The notes: generated by a model not told the origin, from the letters alone. A DNA stretch of 64,000 bases from Gilvimarinus agarilyticus (GCF_000832015.1 NZ_JXCJ01000001.1:3059976-3123975); one strand, 5' to 3'; positions 6,758 to 14,513 are shown, counted from the stretch's first letter. Program-made: numbers and translations.

Positions 6758-7168
6758 ATGACACCTTTCACCCATTTTTTTGGCAAGCTTGTTGAGCAGC
6801 TTGGCCCCGTTAAAGCCGCCGCGCTGGTTAACGAGTTTGCCGGCCAGACCCTTACCTTTCCGGGTTATGACGAATACGGCTTCCCCCAGGTCACTTTGAC
6901 TCTCGATCAAGCCTTGTCTGCCGAGCGTCCTCAAGGCGCCGACACAGAAAGTCAACCGAATTACGGGCCTCAGCGTTCAGCGGCCCCGGCCAGCGAGTGC
7001 CGCGAGCCGTTTTTGCAAAAGATTCTGAGTCCACTAAAGCGTGCATTTCTAAGGCGGCAACCGCCTGCAGCGTTATCTGGCTCACAGCGTTCAGCTGAGC
7101 CTTTAACGAGCGAACCTCGTTGGCCAATTCATCGTGATTCATGTTCCTGCTCCTGTCGTCAAAGTTAA
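6758..7168 (+). CDS. early phage protein, possibly degenerate at its 3' end
   Basis: The ATG at 6758 has AAGGGG upstream. The first ~55 residues (MTPFTHFFGKLVEQLGPVKA...) look like a genuine helical protein. The N-terminal helix resembles the opening of Mor-type proteins, but this is only an impression. From about residue 65 the sequence becomes serine/arginine/proline-rich and unprotein-like. That second half lies opposite a well-supported minus-strand gene (6891-7142). The original gene may therefore have been shorter and lost its stop, or been fused to antisense sequence by a deletion. Confidence 0.5.
   Translation: MTPFTHFFGKLVEQLGPVKAAALVNEFAGQTLTFPGYDEYGFPQVTLTLDQALSAERPQGADTESQPNYGPQRSAAPASECREPFLQKILSPLKRAFLRRQPPAALSGSQRSAEPLTSEPRWPIHRDSCSCSCRQS
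6891..7142 (-). CDS. small coiled-coil protein encoded antisense in the early operon
   Basis: This 83-residue protein starts at ATG 7142, preceded by a good AGGAG at ~8 nt. The sequence is protein-like: a helical N-terminus (MNHDELANEVRSLKAQ), an alanine-rich middle and a basic C-terminus. It is better supported than the overlapping plus-strand frame. It is transcribed against the early operon from the 7143-7252 interval, which also carries a dyad. It could be a second lysogeny-related regulator or a cargo gene. The family is not recognised. Confidence 0.6.
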   Translation of the reverse strand: MNHDELANEVRSLKAQLNAVSQITLQAVAALEMHALVDSESFAKTARGTRWPGPLNAEARNSVDFLCRRLEDARQTRLDRESK

Positions 7169-7186
7169 CACGAAACATTATGCAGG

Positions 7187-7203
7187 GTGAAACGAGTTTT
7201 CAC
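7187..7203. promoter_or_regulatory. inverted repeat between divergent early genes
   Basis: GTGAAAC-GAG-TTTTCAC forms a dyad with six of seven arm bases paired, between the minus-strand small gene (start 7142) and the CII-like gene (start about 7253). The left arm overlaps a 13-bp stretch (7182-7194) found inverted at 14397-14409 near the phage end. It is a candidate operator or transposase/enhancer site. Confidence 0.4.
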
Positions 7204-7252
7204 AGATGCAAAAACCATTTTTGTTTGGAAAGCCGAATTTTTGGGGGTTCCA

Positions 7253-7738
7253 GTGAGACGCCGTAATTGGAAAAGGGTTAGCCCGCGCAGCTTGCGCCAC
7301 GCGATGGAGCTGTGCAAAGACCACGCCCGCGAGGTGCACAACCGCAGCGTAGAGCGCATTGCCGAGGTGATGGGCATGAGCGACCACTTCACGCTCTACA
7401 AATATTTTCAGACCAGCCGCATGCCAGCGGTATTGATACCAGCCTTTGAGGCGGCCTGCGGCATTGATTTTGTGTCGCGCTGGCTGGCCACCCGTGGCGG
7501 CCGCCTGGTGATTGAAGTACCCACCGGCCGCGCCCTTAAAGAGACCGACATACCCGACCTGCAGCAAACCTTGCTAGACACGGTTAGCAGCCTGATGCGC
7601 TTTTACCGTGGCGATACCGAAGCCGACGAAACCATTGCCGACGTAAGCCGGGGCATTCAGGACTTAGCCTGGCACCGAGGCAACGTACAACAGCACCAAC
7701 AACCACAACTCGAACTGGGAGAACACTCAGATGATTAA
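7253..7738 (+). CDS. CII-like phage regulatory protein
   Basis: I chose the GTG at 7253 (VRRRNWKRVSPRSLRHAMEL), giving 161 residues, because GGGGG precedes it and related proteins that I recall begin at this point. A GTG at 7187 would add 22 residues. The protein has a helix-turn-helix region with VERIAEVMGMSDHFTLYKYF, then the segment GRMPAVLIPAFEAACGIDF that is common in transposable-phage early proteins. It probably regulates early transcription. It overlaps the next small gene by 8 nt (7731-7738). Confidence 0.75.
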   Translation: MRRRNWKRVSPRSLRHAMELCKDHAREVHNRSVERIAEVMGMSDHFTLYKYFQTSRMPAVLIPAFEAACGIDFVSRWLATRGGRLVIEVPTGRALKETDIPDLQQTLLDTVSSLMRFYRGDTEADETIADVSRGIQDLAWHRGNVQQHQQPQLELGEHSDD

Positions 7739-7907
7739 TTCCGCTACACGCCCCGAGCACCGCGCCGACGAGCGCGCCGAGATTGAGCGCCAACTGGCCG
7801 AATGGTTTGCCAAAGGCAACCAGGTTACCCAGCTGCCGGCTGGTGTATCCAGCGAAAATGGCCACCGCTTTAAAGCCACGGTTAACACCAAGGCGGTGCA
7901 GCAATGA
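7731..7907 (+). CDS. small early phage protein (58 aa)
   Basis: The ATG at 7731 overlaps the stop of the preceding gene, and the TGA at 7905-7907 overlaps the ATG (7904) of the next gene. This gapless packing argues for a real gene. The product is hydrophilic, with a helical first half (HRADERAEIERQLAEWFAKG) and a VTQLPAGV motif that I associate with small Mu-like phage proteins. The function is unknown. Confidence 0.7.
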   Translation: MINSATRPEHRADERAEIERQLAEWFAKGNQVTQLPAGVSSENGHRFKATVNTKAVQQ

Positions 7908-8218
7908 GCGCCGCCGCCCGCAGTAAAACCAGCCAAAGCGGCACCCGCGTGTTGCGCGTACTGGACGCCCTAAAGGGCCATAGCCTAACCGGCGTAAGCA
8001 ATGGCGAGCTGGCCAAGGCACTGGGCGAAAGCCCGGCCACGGTTAATCGAGTGCTTAACACACTGATTGAAGCGGGGTTTGCCATTCGGCTAGACAACGG
8101 CCGCTTTGCGCACAGTGTAAAGCTGCTGCAAATCGCGCAAGCACACGCCAACGAGATGGCCCGCTCACAAAGCCGCATTAACGAACTGAGCCAGCGGGTA
8201 GCCGCTGGCGCACATTAA
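7904..8218 (+). CDS. IclR-type helix-turn-helix phage regulator
   Basis: This 104-residue protein consists of an IclR-like winged helix (VLRVLDALKG..., recognition helix around LGESPATVNRVLNTLIEAG, wing around FAIRLDNGRFAHS) plus a C-terminal helix. It lacks the IclR effector-binding domain, as is usual for phage versions. It belongs to the tightly packed early operon upstream of the transposase and probably modulates early transcription. Confidence 0.82.
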   Translation: MSAAARSKTSQSGTRVLRVLDALKGHSLTGVSNGELAKALGESPATVNRVLNTLIEAGFAIRLDNGRFAHSVKLLQIAQAHANEMARSQSRINELSQRVAAGAH

Positions 8219-8232
8219 CTTAGGGGAAAAAC

Positions 8233-9123
8233 ATGGCTAGAAAAGCAAATACAGCAACCGTTATTGAGCATACGGAAACCAACGAAGATTGGGTGGGGGA
8301 GCTGGCCGAAACTGCTAACCAAGCCGGCGAGCACAGCCAAGAGATTATGAATGCTTACGGCGAAGGTTTGCCGTACGAGCGTAGCCGCATCGTGCGTGAG
8401 GCTCAGTTCTATATGGCGCAAAGTGCCGAGGCGATGCTGGAAACTGGCCGTAGGCTGGTGATTCTTAAAGAGCATGAGCCACACGGTGAATTCCTCTCAA
8501 TTCTGGATGAGAAGCTTGGTATTGCCCCCAGAACCGCTCAGCAAATCATGCAGGCTGCCATTAAGTACGCATCACCGGCGCTGCAATCAAAAGCGCAGAC
8601 GTTCGCGCATTTGGGCAAGTCCAAACTGTTCGAGCTCATGGTTGAAGATGATGAAAATCTCAGCGAGTTAGCAGACGGCGGTACGGTAGCCGGCATGACA
8701 CTTGAGGACGTGGATCGCATGAGCTGCCGCGAACTGAAAGCAAAGCTGCGCGAAGCCCGTGAGGCGCTCACCAGTAAAGACGATGTGGCCAGCGCCAAAC
8801 AAAAAACCATTGATGAGTTAATGGAAAAAACATCGCGCATTAAACGAATGCCCCGCGATGAGGTTGCCGCCGATTTACGTAAAACCGCCAGCATTGATGC
8901 CGACGAATGCGAAGCGCTGATTCGCGGCCAGCTCCGTCACGCGTTTACCGAGGTGTTTCACCACGGGGCCAAAGATGACGACAACCCGTTCCTGGATAAC
9001 GATCAAATACCGTACCTGACGCAACGGTTAGACCTGCTGGATGACGCCCTGTTAACGCTACGCGCTGAGCTGGGCATTGAGCGCACGGTTGATTCACCAC
9101 TGGAGTTTGACCCCTCGAAATGA
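8233..9123 (+). CDS. DUF3102 family phage protein
   Basis: This 296-residue protein has AGGGG upstream of the ATG. Residues ~50-150 contain the pattern MAQSAEAMLETGRRLVILKE, then HGEFLSILDEKLGIAPRTAQ, typical of DUF3102 proteins that resemble KorB/ParB-like DNA-binding domains. The C-terminal half has coiled-coil segments and an acidic tail. Its stop overlaps the transposase start by 4 nt (ATGA), suggesting coupled translation. The precise role in transposable phages is not established. Confidence 0.78.
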   Translation: MARKANTATVIEHTETNEDWVGELAETANQAGEHSQEIMNAYGEGLPYERSRIVREAQFYMAQSAEAMLETGRRLVILKEHEPHGEFLSILDEKLGIAPRTAQQIMQAAIKYASPALQSKAQTFAHLGKSKLFELMVEDDENLSELADGGTVAGMTLEDVDRMSCRELKAKLREAREALTSKDDVASAKQKTIDELMEKTSRIKRMPRDEVAADLRKTASIDADECEALIRGQLRHAFTEVFHHGAKDDDNPFLDNDQIPYLTQRLDLLDDALLTLRAELGIERTVDSPLEFDPSK

Positions 9124-10892
9124 ACCCGGCACTGATAGAAAAGCTGCAAGCCGTTGCCCGCGCTGCCGAGGCAGCGGGCCACGGCAAAAAGATGGCTGTC
9201 TATCAAGGGGCAGCCGGCGAGCTGGGCATTAGCGTGCCCACGTTACAACGCAAACTCAAAGAGGTGGCTATGCAAAAGCCCCGTAAACGCCGCAGCGATG
9301 CTGGCAGCTGCAACATTCCGGTAGAAGAGCTGCGGGTTATAAGTGGTTATTTAATGAGCAGTATGCGTGGCCAGGGCAAGCGGCTGGCAAGCTTTGAGCG
9401 CGCCCTGGAAATACTGCGCGCCGACGGCCGTGTAAAGGCTGAGCGTTTGGATGAAGCCACCGGCGAAGTTGTCCCACTAAGTGTTAGCGCGGTAAGCCGA
9501 GCGCTTACCAAAAACGGCTTGCACCCAGACCAGCTGGCACGGCCGACGCCCAAAACACAATTGGCAAGCAAGCACCCCAACCATGTTTGGCAAATCGACC
9601 CATCGTTGTGTGTGCTGTATTACCTGCCAACTAAGGCGGGCCAAGCGCTGCAAGTGATGGGCGAAAAAGAGTTTTATAAAAACAAGCCGGCCAATATTAG
9701 AAAAATTGAGAAAGAGCGCGTGTGGCGCTATGTGATTACCGACCACACCAGCGGTTGGATTTACGTGCATTACGTACTGGGCGCCGAAAGCGGCCAGAAC
9801 CTTGCCGAGGCCTTTATTAATGCAATGCAAAAGCGCCACGCGCAAGACCCGGTGCACGGCGTGCCGCTGATGGTAATGGTTGACCCCGGCAGTGCTAACA
9901 CCGGTGCCGTGTTTAAAAACTTATGCGCCGCACTGGGTGTGCATATGCAGGTGAATCAGCCCGGCCAGCCGTGGGCTAAGGGACAAGTGGAAAACGCGAA
10001 CAACATCGTGGAGCGCGACTTTGAGCACCGCATGCGCTTTTTTGAGAACCCGCCTACCAGCCTGGAAGAAATTAACGAGTACGGCTGGGCATGGATGCGT
10101 TGGTACAACGCCACACAAAAACACAGCCGCACTAAAAACACGCGCTTTAACGTGTGGCTAAAAATTACCGCCGAGCAATTGCGTGTAGCGCCCGAGGCAA
10201 GCGTGCTGCGTGAGCTGGCGGTAAGTGCACCTGAAAGCCGCAAGGTAAGTACGCATCTAACCGTATCGTTTAAGGGTAATACCTACGATGTAAGCGACGT
10301 GCCAGATGTAGCCATAGGCGAGAAAGTAATGATTACCCGCAACCCCTGGCGCGACGATGACAGCGCCCAGGTGGTGTACACCGACGGCGACGGCCGCAAT
10401 GTTATCCAGGTGGTCGAGGCGCAAAAAGTTGACGAGTTTGGCTTTAAAGAGGACGCCGCGATGATCGGTGAAAGCTATAAGGCTAAGCCCGATACACGCA
10501 TTGATACCGAGCGTAAAAACGTTGAACGCATTGTTATGAACGTGGCCACGGACGATGAAGCGGCCGCCGCACGCAAGCAAAAGGCGGTGCCCTTTAGCGG
10601 CAGCATTGATGCCATGAAGCCGATTACCGACACGCCATTGCCTGAGTACATTCGCAAGCGCGGTACCGAGCTAGACATTGCCGCCCCTAAAGTTGAGCTG
10701 CGCAACCTGACCCATGTGGAAATGGCAAAGCAGCTGCGCGAGCGCTTAGGCGATGAATGGCAAGGCGCGGTGCATTTTCAATGGATTAAACAGCGGTTTC
10801 CGAACGGCGCGCCGGAGACAGAGCTGGACGAAATTGTGGCTCAGCTAACCAGGCCGCAATCGACCGCAGCGCCGCTGCGGGTGATCAACTAG
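9120..10892 (+). CDS. MuA-like DDE transposase
   Basis: This 590-residue protein catalyses strand transfer in replicative transposition. N-terminal helix-turn-helix DNA-binding regions (about 1-150) precede an RNase H-like core. The triad is readable as D160 in VWQIDPS, D255 in MVMVDPGS and E291 in AKGQVENANN, a DD35E spacing. A C-terminal beta-barrel (about 370-430) and a tail likely to contact the MuB partner follow. The length is somewhat shorter than Mu A (about 663 aa). It is immediately followed by the MuB-type gene, the standard order. Confidence 0.95.
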   Translation: MNPALIEKLQAVARAAEAAGHGKKMAVYQGAAGELGISVPTLQRKLKEVAMQKPRKRRSDAGSCNIPVEELRVISGYLMSSMRGQGKRLASFERALEILRADGRVKAERLDEATGEVVPLSVSAVSRALTKNGLHPDQLARPTPKTQLASKHPNHVWQIDPSLCVLYYLPTKAGQALQVMGEKEFYKNKPANIRKIEKERVWRYVITDHTSGWIYVHYVLGAESGQNLAEAFINAMQKRHAQDPVHGVPLMVMVDPGSANTGAVFKNLCAALGVHMQVNQPGQPWAKGQVENANNIVERDFEHRMRFFENPPTSLEEINEYGWAWMRWYNATQKHSRTKNTRFNVWLKITAEQLRVAPEASVLRELAVSAPESRKVSTHLTVSFKGNTYDVSDVPDVAIGEKVMITRNPWRDDDSAQVVYTDGDGRNVIQVVEAQKVDEFGFKEDAAMIGESYKAKPDTRIDTERKNVERIVMNVATDDEAAAARKQKAVPFSGSIDAMKPITDTPLPEYIRKRGTELDIAAPKVELRNLTHVEMAKQLRERLGDEWQGAVHFQWIKQRFPNGAPETELDEIVAQLTRPQSTAAPLRVIN

Positions 10893-10902
10893 GAGCACTT
10901 AT

Positions 10903-12132
10903 ATGCTGAATATAAAACTTCAGTTTCTAAAAGCAGGTGTGACGCAGCGCTATGTGGCTGATACGTGTGGCCTAAGCCGTGGGGCGATGGCGCAGCTATT
11001 GAACCATGACCTTTGGCCCACCAAGCCAGAGCAGCAGGCCCGCGTTAAAACTCGCTTATTAGAGCTGTGTAAGAAACACGAGATTCCGCAATCGGATGAC
11101 TTGTGGGAGGTTGCGACCGAGGAAACAGAGCCACTGTGCGGCAACACAGCGGCTCTTAAGGCAGGCCCTCGCAGCACCATCTTTAGAGACCATAAAAGCA
11201 ACGAAAAACTACCTACATCCCAGGAGGGAGACCTTATGTTACTACGGCGTCAAACGCTAACACCAGCCGCAAGACAACAATTTGAGCTTGTTGCCACTCC
11301 CTTTGGTGACCTGCGTAGCTCGGACGAGGTATGGCAGAGCCGCGATGTTCGGCTAATTCGCGAGCATTTAATGCACACGGCAAAGCACGGTGGGTTTCAC
11401 GCCTTGGTAGGCGAAAGCGGCTCGGGTAAGTCTACGTTGCGCATGGATTTGGAAGATCGGATCGATAAAGAAGGCGAGTCGATTGTGCTTGTTCAGCCCT
11501 ATGTGATTGCTGCGGAAGAAAAGTCGCACGGCGGGAAAACCACGCTCCGGTCTACCCATATAGCCGAGGCATTATTAAGCGCTGTAGCGCCCCATAAAAC
11601 GCTGCCCAGCTCGCCACAGGCGCGCTTTAAGGCATTGCATGAGTCGCTGATTGAAAGCCATCGCAGCGGCTACAAGCACTGCCTGATCATCGAGGAGGCA
11701 CACGATTTACCCATCAATACGCTAAAGCACCTTAAGCGAATACTGGAGCTAAAAAGCGGATTTGCAAACTTGGTGGGCATTATTTTGATTGGGCAGCCTG
11801 AGCTGATGACCAAGCTGAACCAGCGCAGCGCCGGCATACGTGAAGTTGTACAGCGCTGCGAGGTTACGCGTTTAAAGCCGATCGCGGTCAGCGACCTTGA
11901 TAAATTTATTGCGCATCGTATTGGCTGTGTGACCAAGCGGGATATCGACCAAATTATTAACCAGGAGGGCATAGCCGCACTGGTCGATCGCTTGACCGAC
12001 CGAGACGGCAACACCCACCTGTTCCCTCTGGCGGTGGGCAACTTTTTAATTGCGGCAATGAACCTGGCGGCTGATATCGGCTGCCTGGTTATTACTAACG
12101 AAGTGATTCAGGGGGTGGGTGGTAATGGCTAA
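10903..12132 (+). CDS. MuB-like transposition ATPase (target selector)
   Basis: This 409-residue AAA+ ATPase is preceded by AGGAG. The N-terminus is a helix-turn-helix (GVTQRYVADTCGLSRGAMAQ), as in Mu B. Walker A is GESGSGKST (about 170-178) and Walker B is LIIEEAHD (about 261-268), followed by a sensor region GIILIGQPEL. The protein is expected to bind target DNA, stimulate the transposase and give target immunity. It resembles the ExeA/MuB branch of AAA ATPases. It overlaps the next gene by 8 nt. Confidence 0.93.
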   Translation: MLNIKLQFLKAGVTQRYVADTCGLSRGAMAQLLNHDLWPTKPEQQARVKTRLLELCKKHEIPQSDDLWEVATEETEPLCGNTAALKAGPRSTIFRDHKSNEKLPTSQEGDLMLLRRQTLTPAARQQFELVATPFGDLRSSDEVWQSRDVRLIREHLMHTAKHGGFHALVGESGSGKSTLRMDLEDRIDKEGESIVLVQPYVIAAEEKSHGGKTTLRSTHIAEALLSAVAPHKTLPSSPQARFKALHESLIESHRSGYKHCLIIEEAHDLPINTLKHLKRILELKSGFANLVGIILIGQPELMTKLNQRSAGIREVVQRCEVTRLKPIAVSDLDKFIAHRIGCVTKRDIDQIINQEGIAALVDRLTDRDGNTHLFPLAVGNFLIAAMNLAADIGCLVITNEVIQGVGGNG

Positions 12133-12445
12133 TGTTACTGAGTTTACGGTACCACTGGCTAAGCGCTTAAGCGCGCTTAACCAGGTAGTGACTGAGATGC
12201 GCAAAGAGCGCCACCCGGTGGCCAATGTGTATACGACCAATACGGAGGTGTTTGTTTTTCTACGGCCACATGACGATAACCAGCGCATTGGTGGTGAGAC
12301 CTGCGGATTTGAAAACTCTGCCCAAGGTTTGGTGCGCTGGTATGAGCGCGTTAGCAAGATTGGTGGTGTGCGGGTGCACGTGCGTTGGGCCGTAAAAGCC
12401 AGCGACGTGATGGTGTCGCCTGACCTGTTACGGAGGGTTCACTAA
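12125..12445 (+). CDS. hypothetical early phage protein
   Basis: This 106-residue protein starts at ATG 12125, overlapping the end of the MuB-like gene. It is a mixed alpha/beta protein with the segment NVYTTNTEVFVFLRPHDDN and a basic C-terminal region (VRVHVRWAVKASD). There are no recognised motifs. It sits in the series of small genes between transposition and gemA functions (the semi-essential early region of Mu-like phages). The function is unknown. Confidence 0.65.
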   Translation: MANVTEFTVPLAKRLSALNQVVTEMRKERHPVANVYTTNTEVFVFLRPHDDNQRIGGETCGFENSAQGLVRWYERVSKIGGVRVHVRWAVKASDVMVSPDLLRRVH

Positions 12446-12666
12446 TGGTTGCGTATTGTAATGGCGCGGATTTGGGCTCGGCGGTCGATATGATGCAGCT
12501 GCATCTGGCAAAGCTTCAGGCCGCTTGTGCCGCCGGCGAGTGGCACAACTGTGAGAGCGCTTTTAGAGCGATTAAAGAAGATGCCGAGCATGGGCGTAAT
12601 CTGGCGACAGTAATGGTAATCCGGGAGCGAGAGGGAGGTCTCCGTGAGCGAGTTGCACGCCTATAG
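12445..12666 (+). CDS. hypothetical early phage protein
   Basis: This 73-residue helical protein has an ATG that shares one base with the preceding stop and GGAGG upstream. Content such as MMQLHLAKLQAACAAGEWHN suggests a small helical hairpin. Its end overlaps the start of the following gene by 23 nt. It is not recognised. The tight packing in the early operon is the main support. Confidence 0.6.
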   Translation: MVAYCNGADLGSAVDMMQLHLAKLQAACAAGEWHNCESAFRAIKEDAEHGRNLATVMVIREREGGLRERVARL

Positions 12667-12949
12667 CACCTGCTCGGGCCTGATTCGACTTGGTACCGAT
12701 TTGCCTAAAGATGCACTGCCATTGGCACGGGGCCACGCGCCCCACGTGCGGCTTTTAATAGAGCGTAACGCCGAGCCGATGCATGGCTCGGCGGCTACGT
12801 TTAGCGTGCCAGGCATGGTGGGTGCGCAGTCCATTCAAGACAAGCTGCGGGCGCTTGAGGCGTTCCGTAGGCTGTTAAGCGAGAAACGATCAGCGGCGAT
12901 ATCGCAGGGTTTTAATACCGATGTGGTCGTTACCAACTTATCTATTTAG
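12644..12949 (+). CDS. hypothetical early phage protein
   Basis: This 101-residue protein begins with GTG at 12644, preceded by GGGAGG. It has a helical C-terminal half (SIQDKLRALEAFRRLLSEK) and no membrane segment or catalytic motif. It overlaps the previous gene, and the next starts 9 nt after its stop with its own AGGAG. The function is unknown. Confidence 0.6.
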   Translation: MSELHAYSTCSGLIRLGTDLPKDALPLARGHAPHVRLLIERNAEPMHGSAATFSVPGMVGAQSIQDKLRALEAFRRLLSEKRSAAISQGFNTDVVVTNLSI

Positions 12950-12958
12950 GAGCAGGTT

Positions 12959-13576
12959 ATGAATATTCAACAAGTTCCAGCTGGTTACCGCGAAAACGCT
13001 CGGGGCGATTTAGTACGCGAGGACACGATCAAAGAGATTGATGTGCTACGCGACCAAATTGTTATGGAGACCGTTGAGAAGGCTCTGGAAACCCGCGAAA
13101 CACTGAAAAAAGTAAAGGCCGAAGTCTTTGGCGATATTGAGGCGTTTGTGGATATTTCAGCGGAAAAATATGGTGTTAAGGCTGGTGGCGCGAAGGGCAA
13201 CGTGACATTGACGAGCTTTGACGGCCGCTACAGAGTGGTGCGGGCAAACGCTGATGATGTTGTGTTCGATGAGCGGCTGCAAGCGGCTAAAGCGTTGATT
13301 GATGAGTGCTTGCAGGAGTGGAGCGCTGGCGCGCACCCTGGCTTGGTTGCCCTGGTAAACGATGCGTTCAGAACTGACCGCCATGGCGAGCTACGAACCA
13401 ACCGGGTATTAGCATTGCGTCGCCATGACATCAACGACCCGCGCTGGATACAGGCCATGGAGGCTATCAGCGATGCACTGCAGGTGGTGGGCAGCAAGAG
13501 CTATATACGGATATATGAGCGGGTGGGTAAAACCGATAGCTACAAGCAAATCCCGCTTGATATCGCGGGTGTTTGA
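12959..13576 (+). CDS. DUF3164 family phage protein
   Basis: This 205-residue protein opens with MNIQQVPAGYRENARGDLV and continues with a coiled-coil and a beta-rich centre (GNVTLTSFDGRYRVVRA). I recognise this as DUF3164, almost always found in Mu-like early regions near gemA. AGGAG precedes the ATG. The role is not established; nucleic-acid binding or modulation of host functions is commonly proposed. Its stop is at 13576, immediately upstream of the gemA-like start. Confidence 0.85.
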   Translation: MNIQQVPAGYRENARGDLVREDTIKEIDVLRDQIVMETVEKALETRETLKKVKAEVFGDIEAFVDISAEKYGVKAGGAKGNVTLTSFDGRYRVVRANADDVVFDERLQAAKALIDECLQEWSAGAHPGLVALVNDAFRTDRHGELRTNRVLALRRHDINDPRWIQAMEAISDALQVVGSKSYIRIYERVGKTDSYKQIPLDIAGV

Positions 13577-13578
13577 GC

Positions 13579-14037
13579 GTGAAAAAAAGCAACGAGCGCA
13601 CAACACTCATCCGCTTAATTCACGTTGGCCGACGCGAGATCGGGATGGACGACGAAAGCTACCGCATGATGCTGGCGAATATGCCAGCCCTGGGCGGCCG
13701 CACTAGCAGTGCTGACCTGTCCATTCGCGGCTTGAGCCTGGTGTTAGACGCGCTCAAGGCCAAAGGCTTCGAAATCTGCCCTAAAGCCAAGCCACAAAGC
13801 CGCCGGCTCGCTGACGATGAGCAATCGCGGCTTATTCGCCATCTGTGGCTGCAGCTAGCCGATGCGGGCATTGTGCGCGATCGCTCAGAGGCCGCACTAG
13901 CTAAGTTTGTGTGTTCCATGGTCAAAATTGAGGCATTACAGTGGCTGACTGGCAGTCAGGCAAGCAAGGTCATTGAGAATTTAAAGCAATGGCAAAAGCG
14001 CGAAGTTAATAAACAGCAGAATAACGGGGGTACCTGA
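13579..14037 (+). CDS. GemA-like (DUF1018) early regulatory protein
   Basis: I chose the GTG at 13579 (VKKSNERTTLIRLIHVG). A TTG at 13573 is in the same frame. About 152 residues match the gp16/GemA family: an IRLIHVGRREIGMDDESYR opening, a hydrophobic core and a C-terminal helix with EALQWLTGSQASKVIENL. In Mu, GemA affects host gene expression and DNA supercoiling. The gene lies directly before mor, as in Mu (gemA-mor). Confidence 0.87.
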   Translation: MKKSNERTTLIRLIHVGRREIGMDDESYRMMLANMPALGGRTSSADLSIRGLSLVLDALKAKGFEICPKAKPQSRRLADDEQSRLIRHLWLQLADAGIVRDRSEAALAKFVCSMVKIEALQWLTGSQASKVIENLKQWQKREVNKQQNNGGT

Positions 14038-14038
14038 G

Positions 14039-14386
14039 ATGAGTTCCGCACAGATGGAAGCATTTAGACACGAGCTGCTCGCCGATATGGCCGATCAGAT
14101 CGCCGTTGTGCTCCAGGACTACAAGATAGCCCCAGAGGTAGCTGAGCAATGCGGATCAGCGGTGGCCGACCACATGGCTAAGCACTGGGGCGGCCAGCAC
14201 GTTACAATCCCTAAAGATTACGCTTTTAAGCTGACTCAGCGCGACCTCGAAATATGGGAGCGCTTCAACGGTACAAACCACGGTGAGCTAGCGCGCGAAT
14301 ACGATCTAACCACCAGCGCCATCTATCGCATTATCAAACGTACCAAAAAGAAGGCTACAGACCGCGCCCAAGCCTCGCTTTTCTAG
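14039..14386 (+). CDS. mor: Mor family transcription activator
   Basis: This 115-residue protein starts right after the GemA stop. The N-terminal dimerisation part has acidic helices (LADMADQIAVVLQDYK). The C-terminal helix-turn-helix (LARE-YDLTTSAIYRIIKRTKK) is the Mor/C DNA-binding domain. Mor activates middle/late transcription in Mu-like phages. Here the late genes lie about 12 kb away on the other strand rather than downstream, so Mor must act at a distant promoter. It is the last gene before the phage end. Confidence 0.9.
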   Translation: MSSAQMEAFRHELLADMADQIAVVLQDYKIAPEVAEQCGSAVADHMAKHWGGQHVTIPKDYAFKLTQRDLEIWERFNGTNHGELAREYDLTTSAIYRIIKRTKKKATDRAQASLF

Positions 14387-14429
14387 CGCCAGCCAACGTT
14401 TCACCCTGCGCAACTCCCTTCCATTCTTG

Positions 14430-14474
14430 TCCCACTAAATACCGTATAATCCCAGCTCTTCCCACTAAATATCG
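14430..14474. repeat. paired direct repeats near the phage end (likely transposase-binding sites)
   Basis: TCCCACTAAATA-C-CG (14430-14444) and TCCCACTAAATA-T-CG (14460-14474) agree at 14 of 15 positions and are exactly 30 bp apart, about three helical turns. They are 34 and 64 bp from the proposed terminus at 14508. Mu ends carry arrays of transposase-binding sites in such positions. The same site should recur near the other, unseen end. Confidence 0.7.
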
Positions 14475-14506
14475 CGCTTAGCCATGAGAAATACCTCACT
14501 TACATA

Positions 14507-14513
14507 CAGTTTG
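14507..14513. other. prophage-host junction and candidate target-site duplication
   Basis: Read inwards from the host, the element begins TGTATGTAAG, and Mu's left end also begins TGTAT. The outermost CA on the plus strand is at 14507-14508. The next five bases, GTTTG (14509-14513), would be the 5-bp target duplication expected of Mu-type transposition. The host gene's reading frame is protein-like up to exactly this point and then ends after two phage-derived codons. Confidence 0.7.

Larger units (their letters stand above)
1..14508. mobile_element. Mu-like transposable prophage, one end (other end outside window)
   Basis: Gene content identifies the element: MuA-type DDE transposase, MuB-type ATPase, GemA, Mor, DUF3164, an XRE repressor, a Ner-like protein, and late DUF2730/gp26/DUF3486 genes with a lysis cassette. 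Early genes run rightwards from about 6459 and late genes run leftwards from about 2472. This divergent layout recalls Pseudomonas phage B3 rather than Mu itself (family recollection, not checked). The right boundary is placed at 14508, where a CA dinucleotide is followed directly by the truncated coding sequence of a host gene. Head and tail genes and the other terminus would lie to the left of position 1. No early, late or lysis gene in the visible part looks broken, so an intact inducible prophage is possible. Confidence 0.93.
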
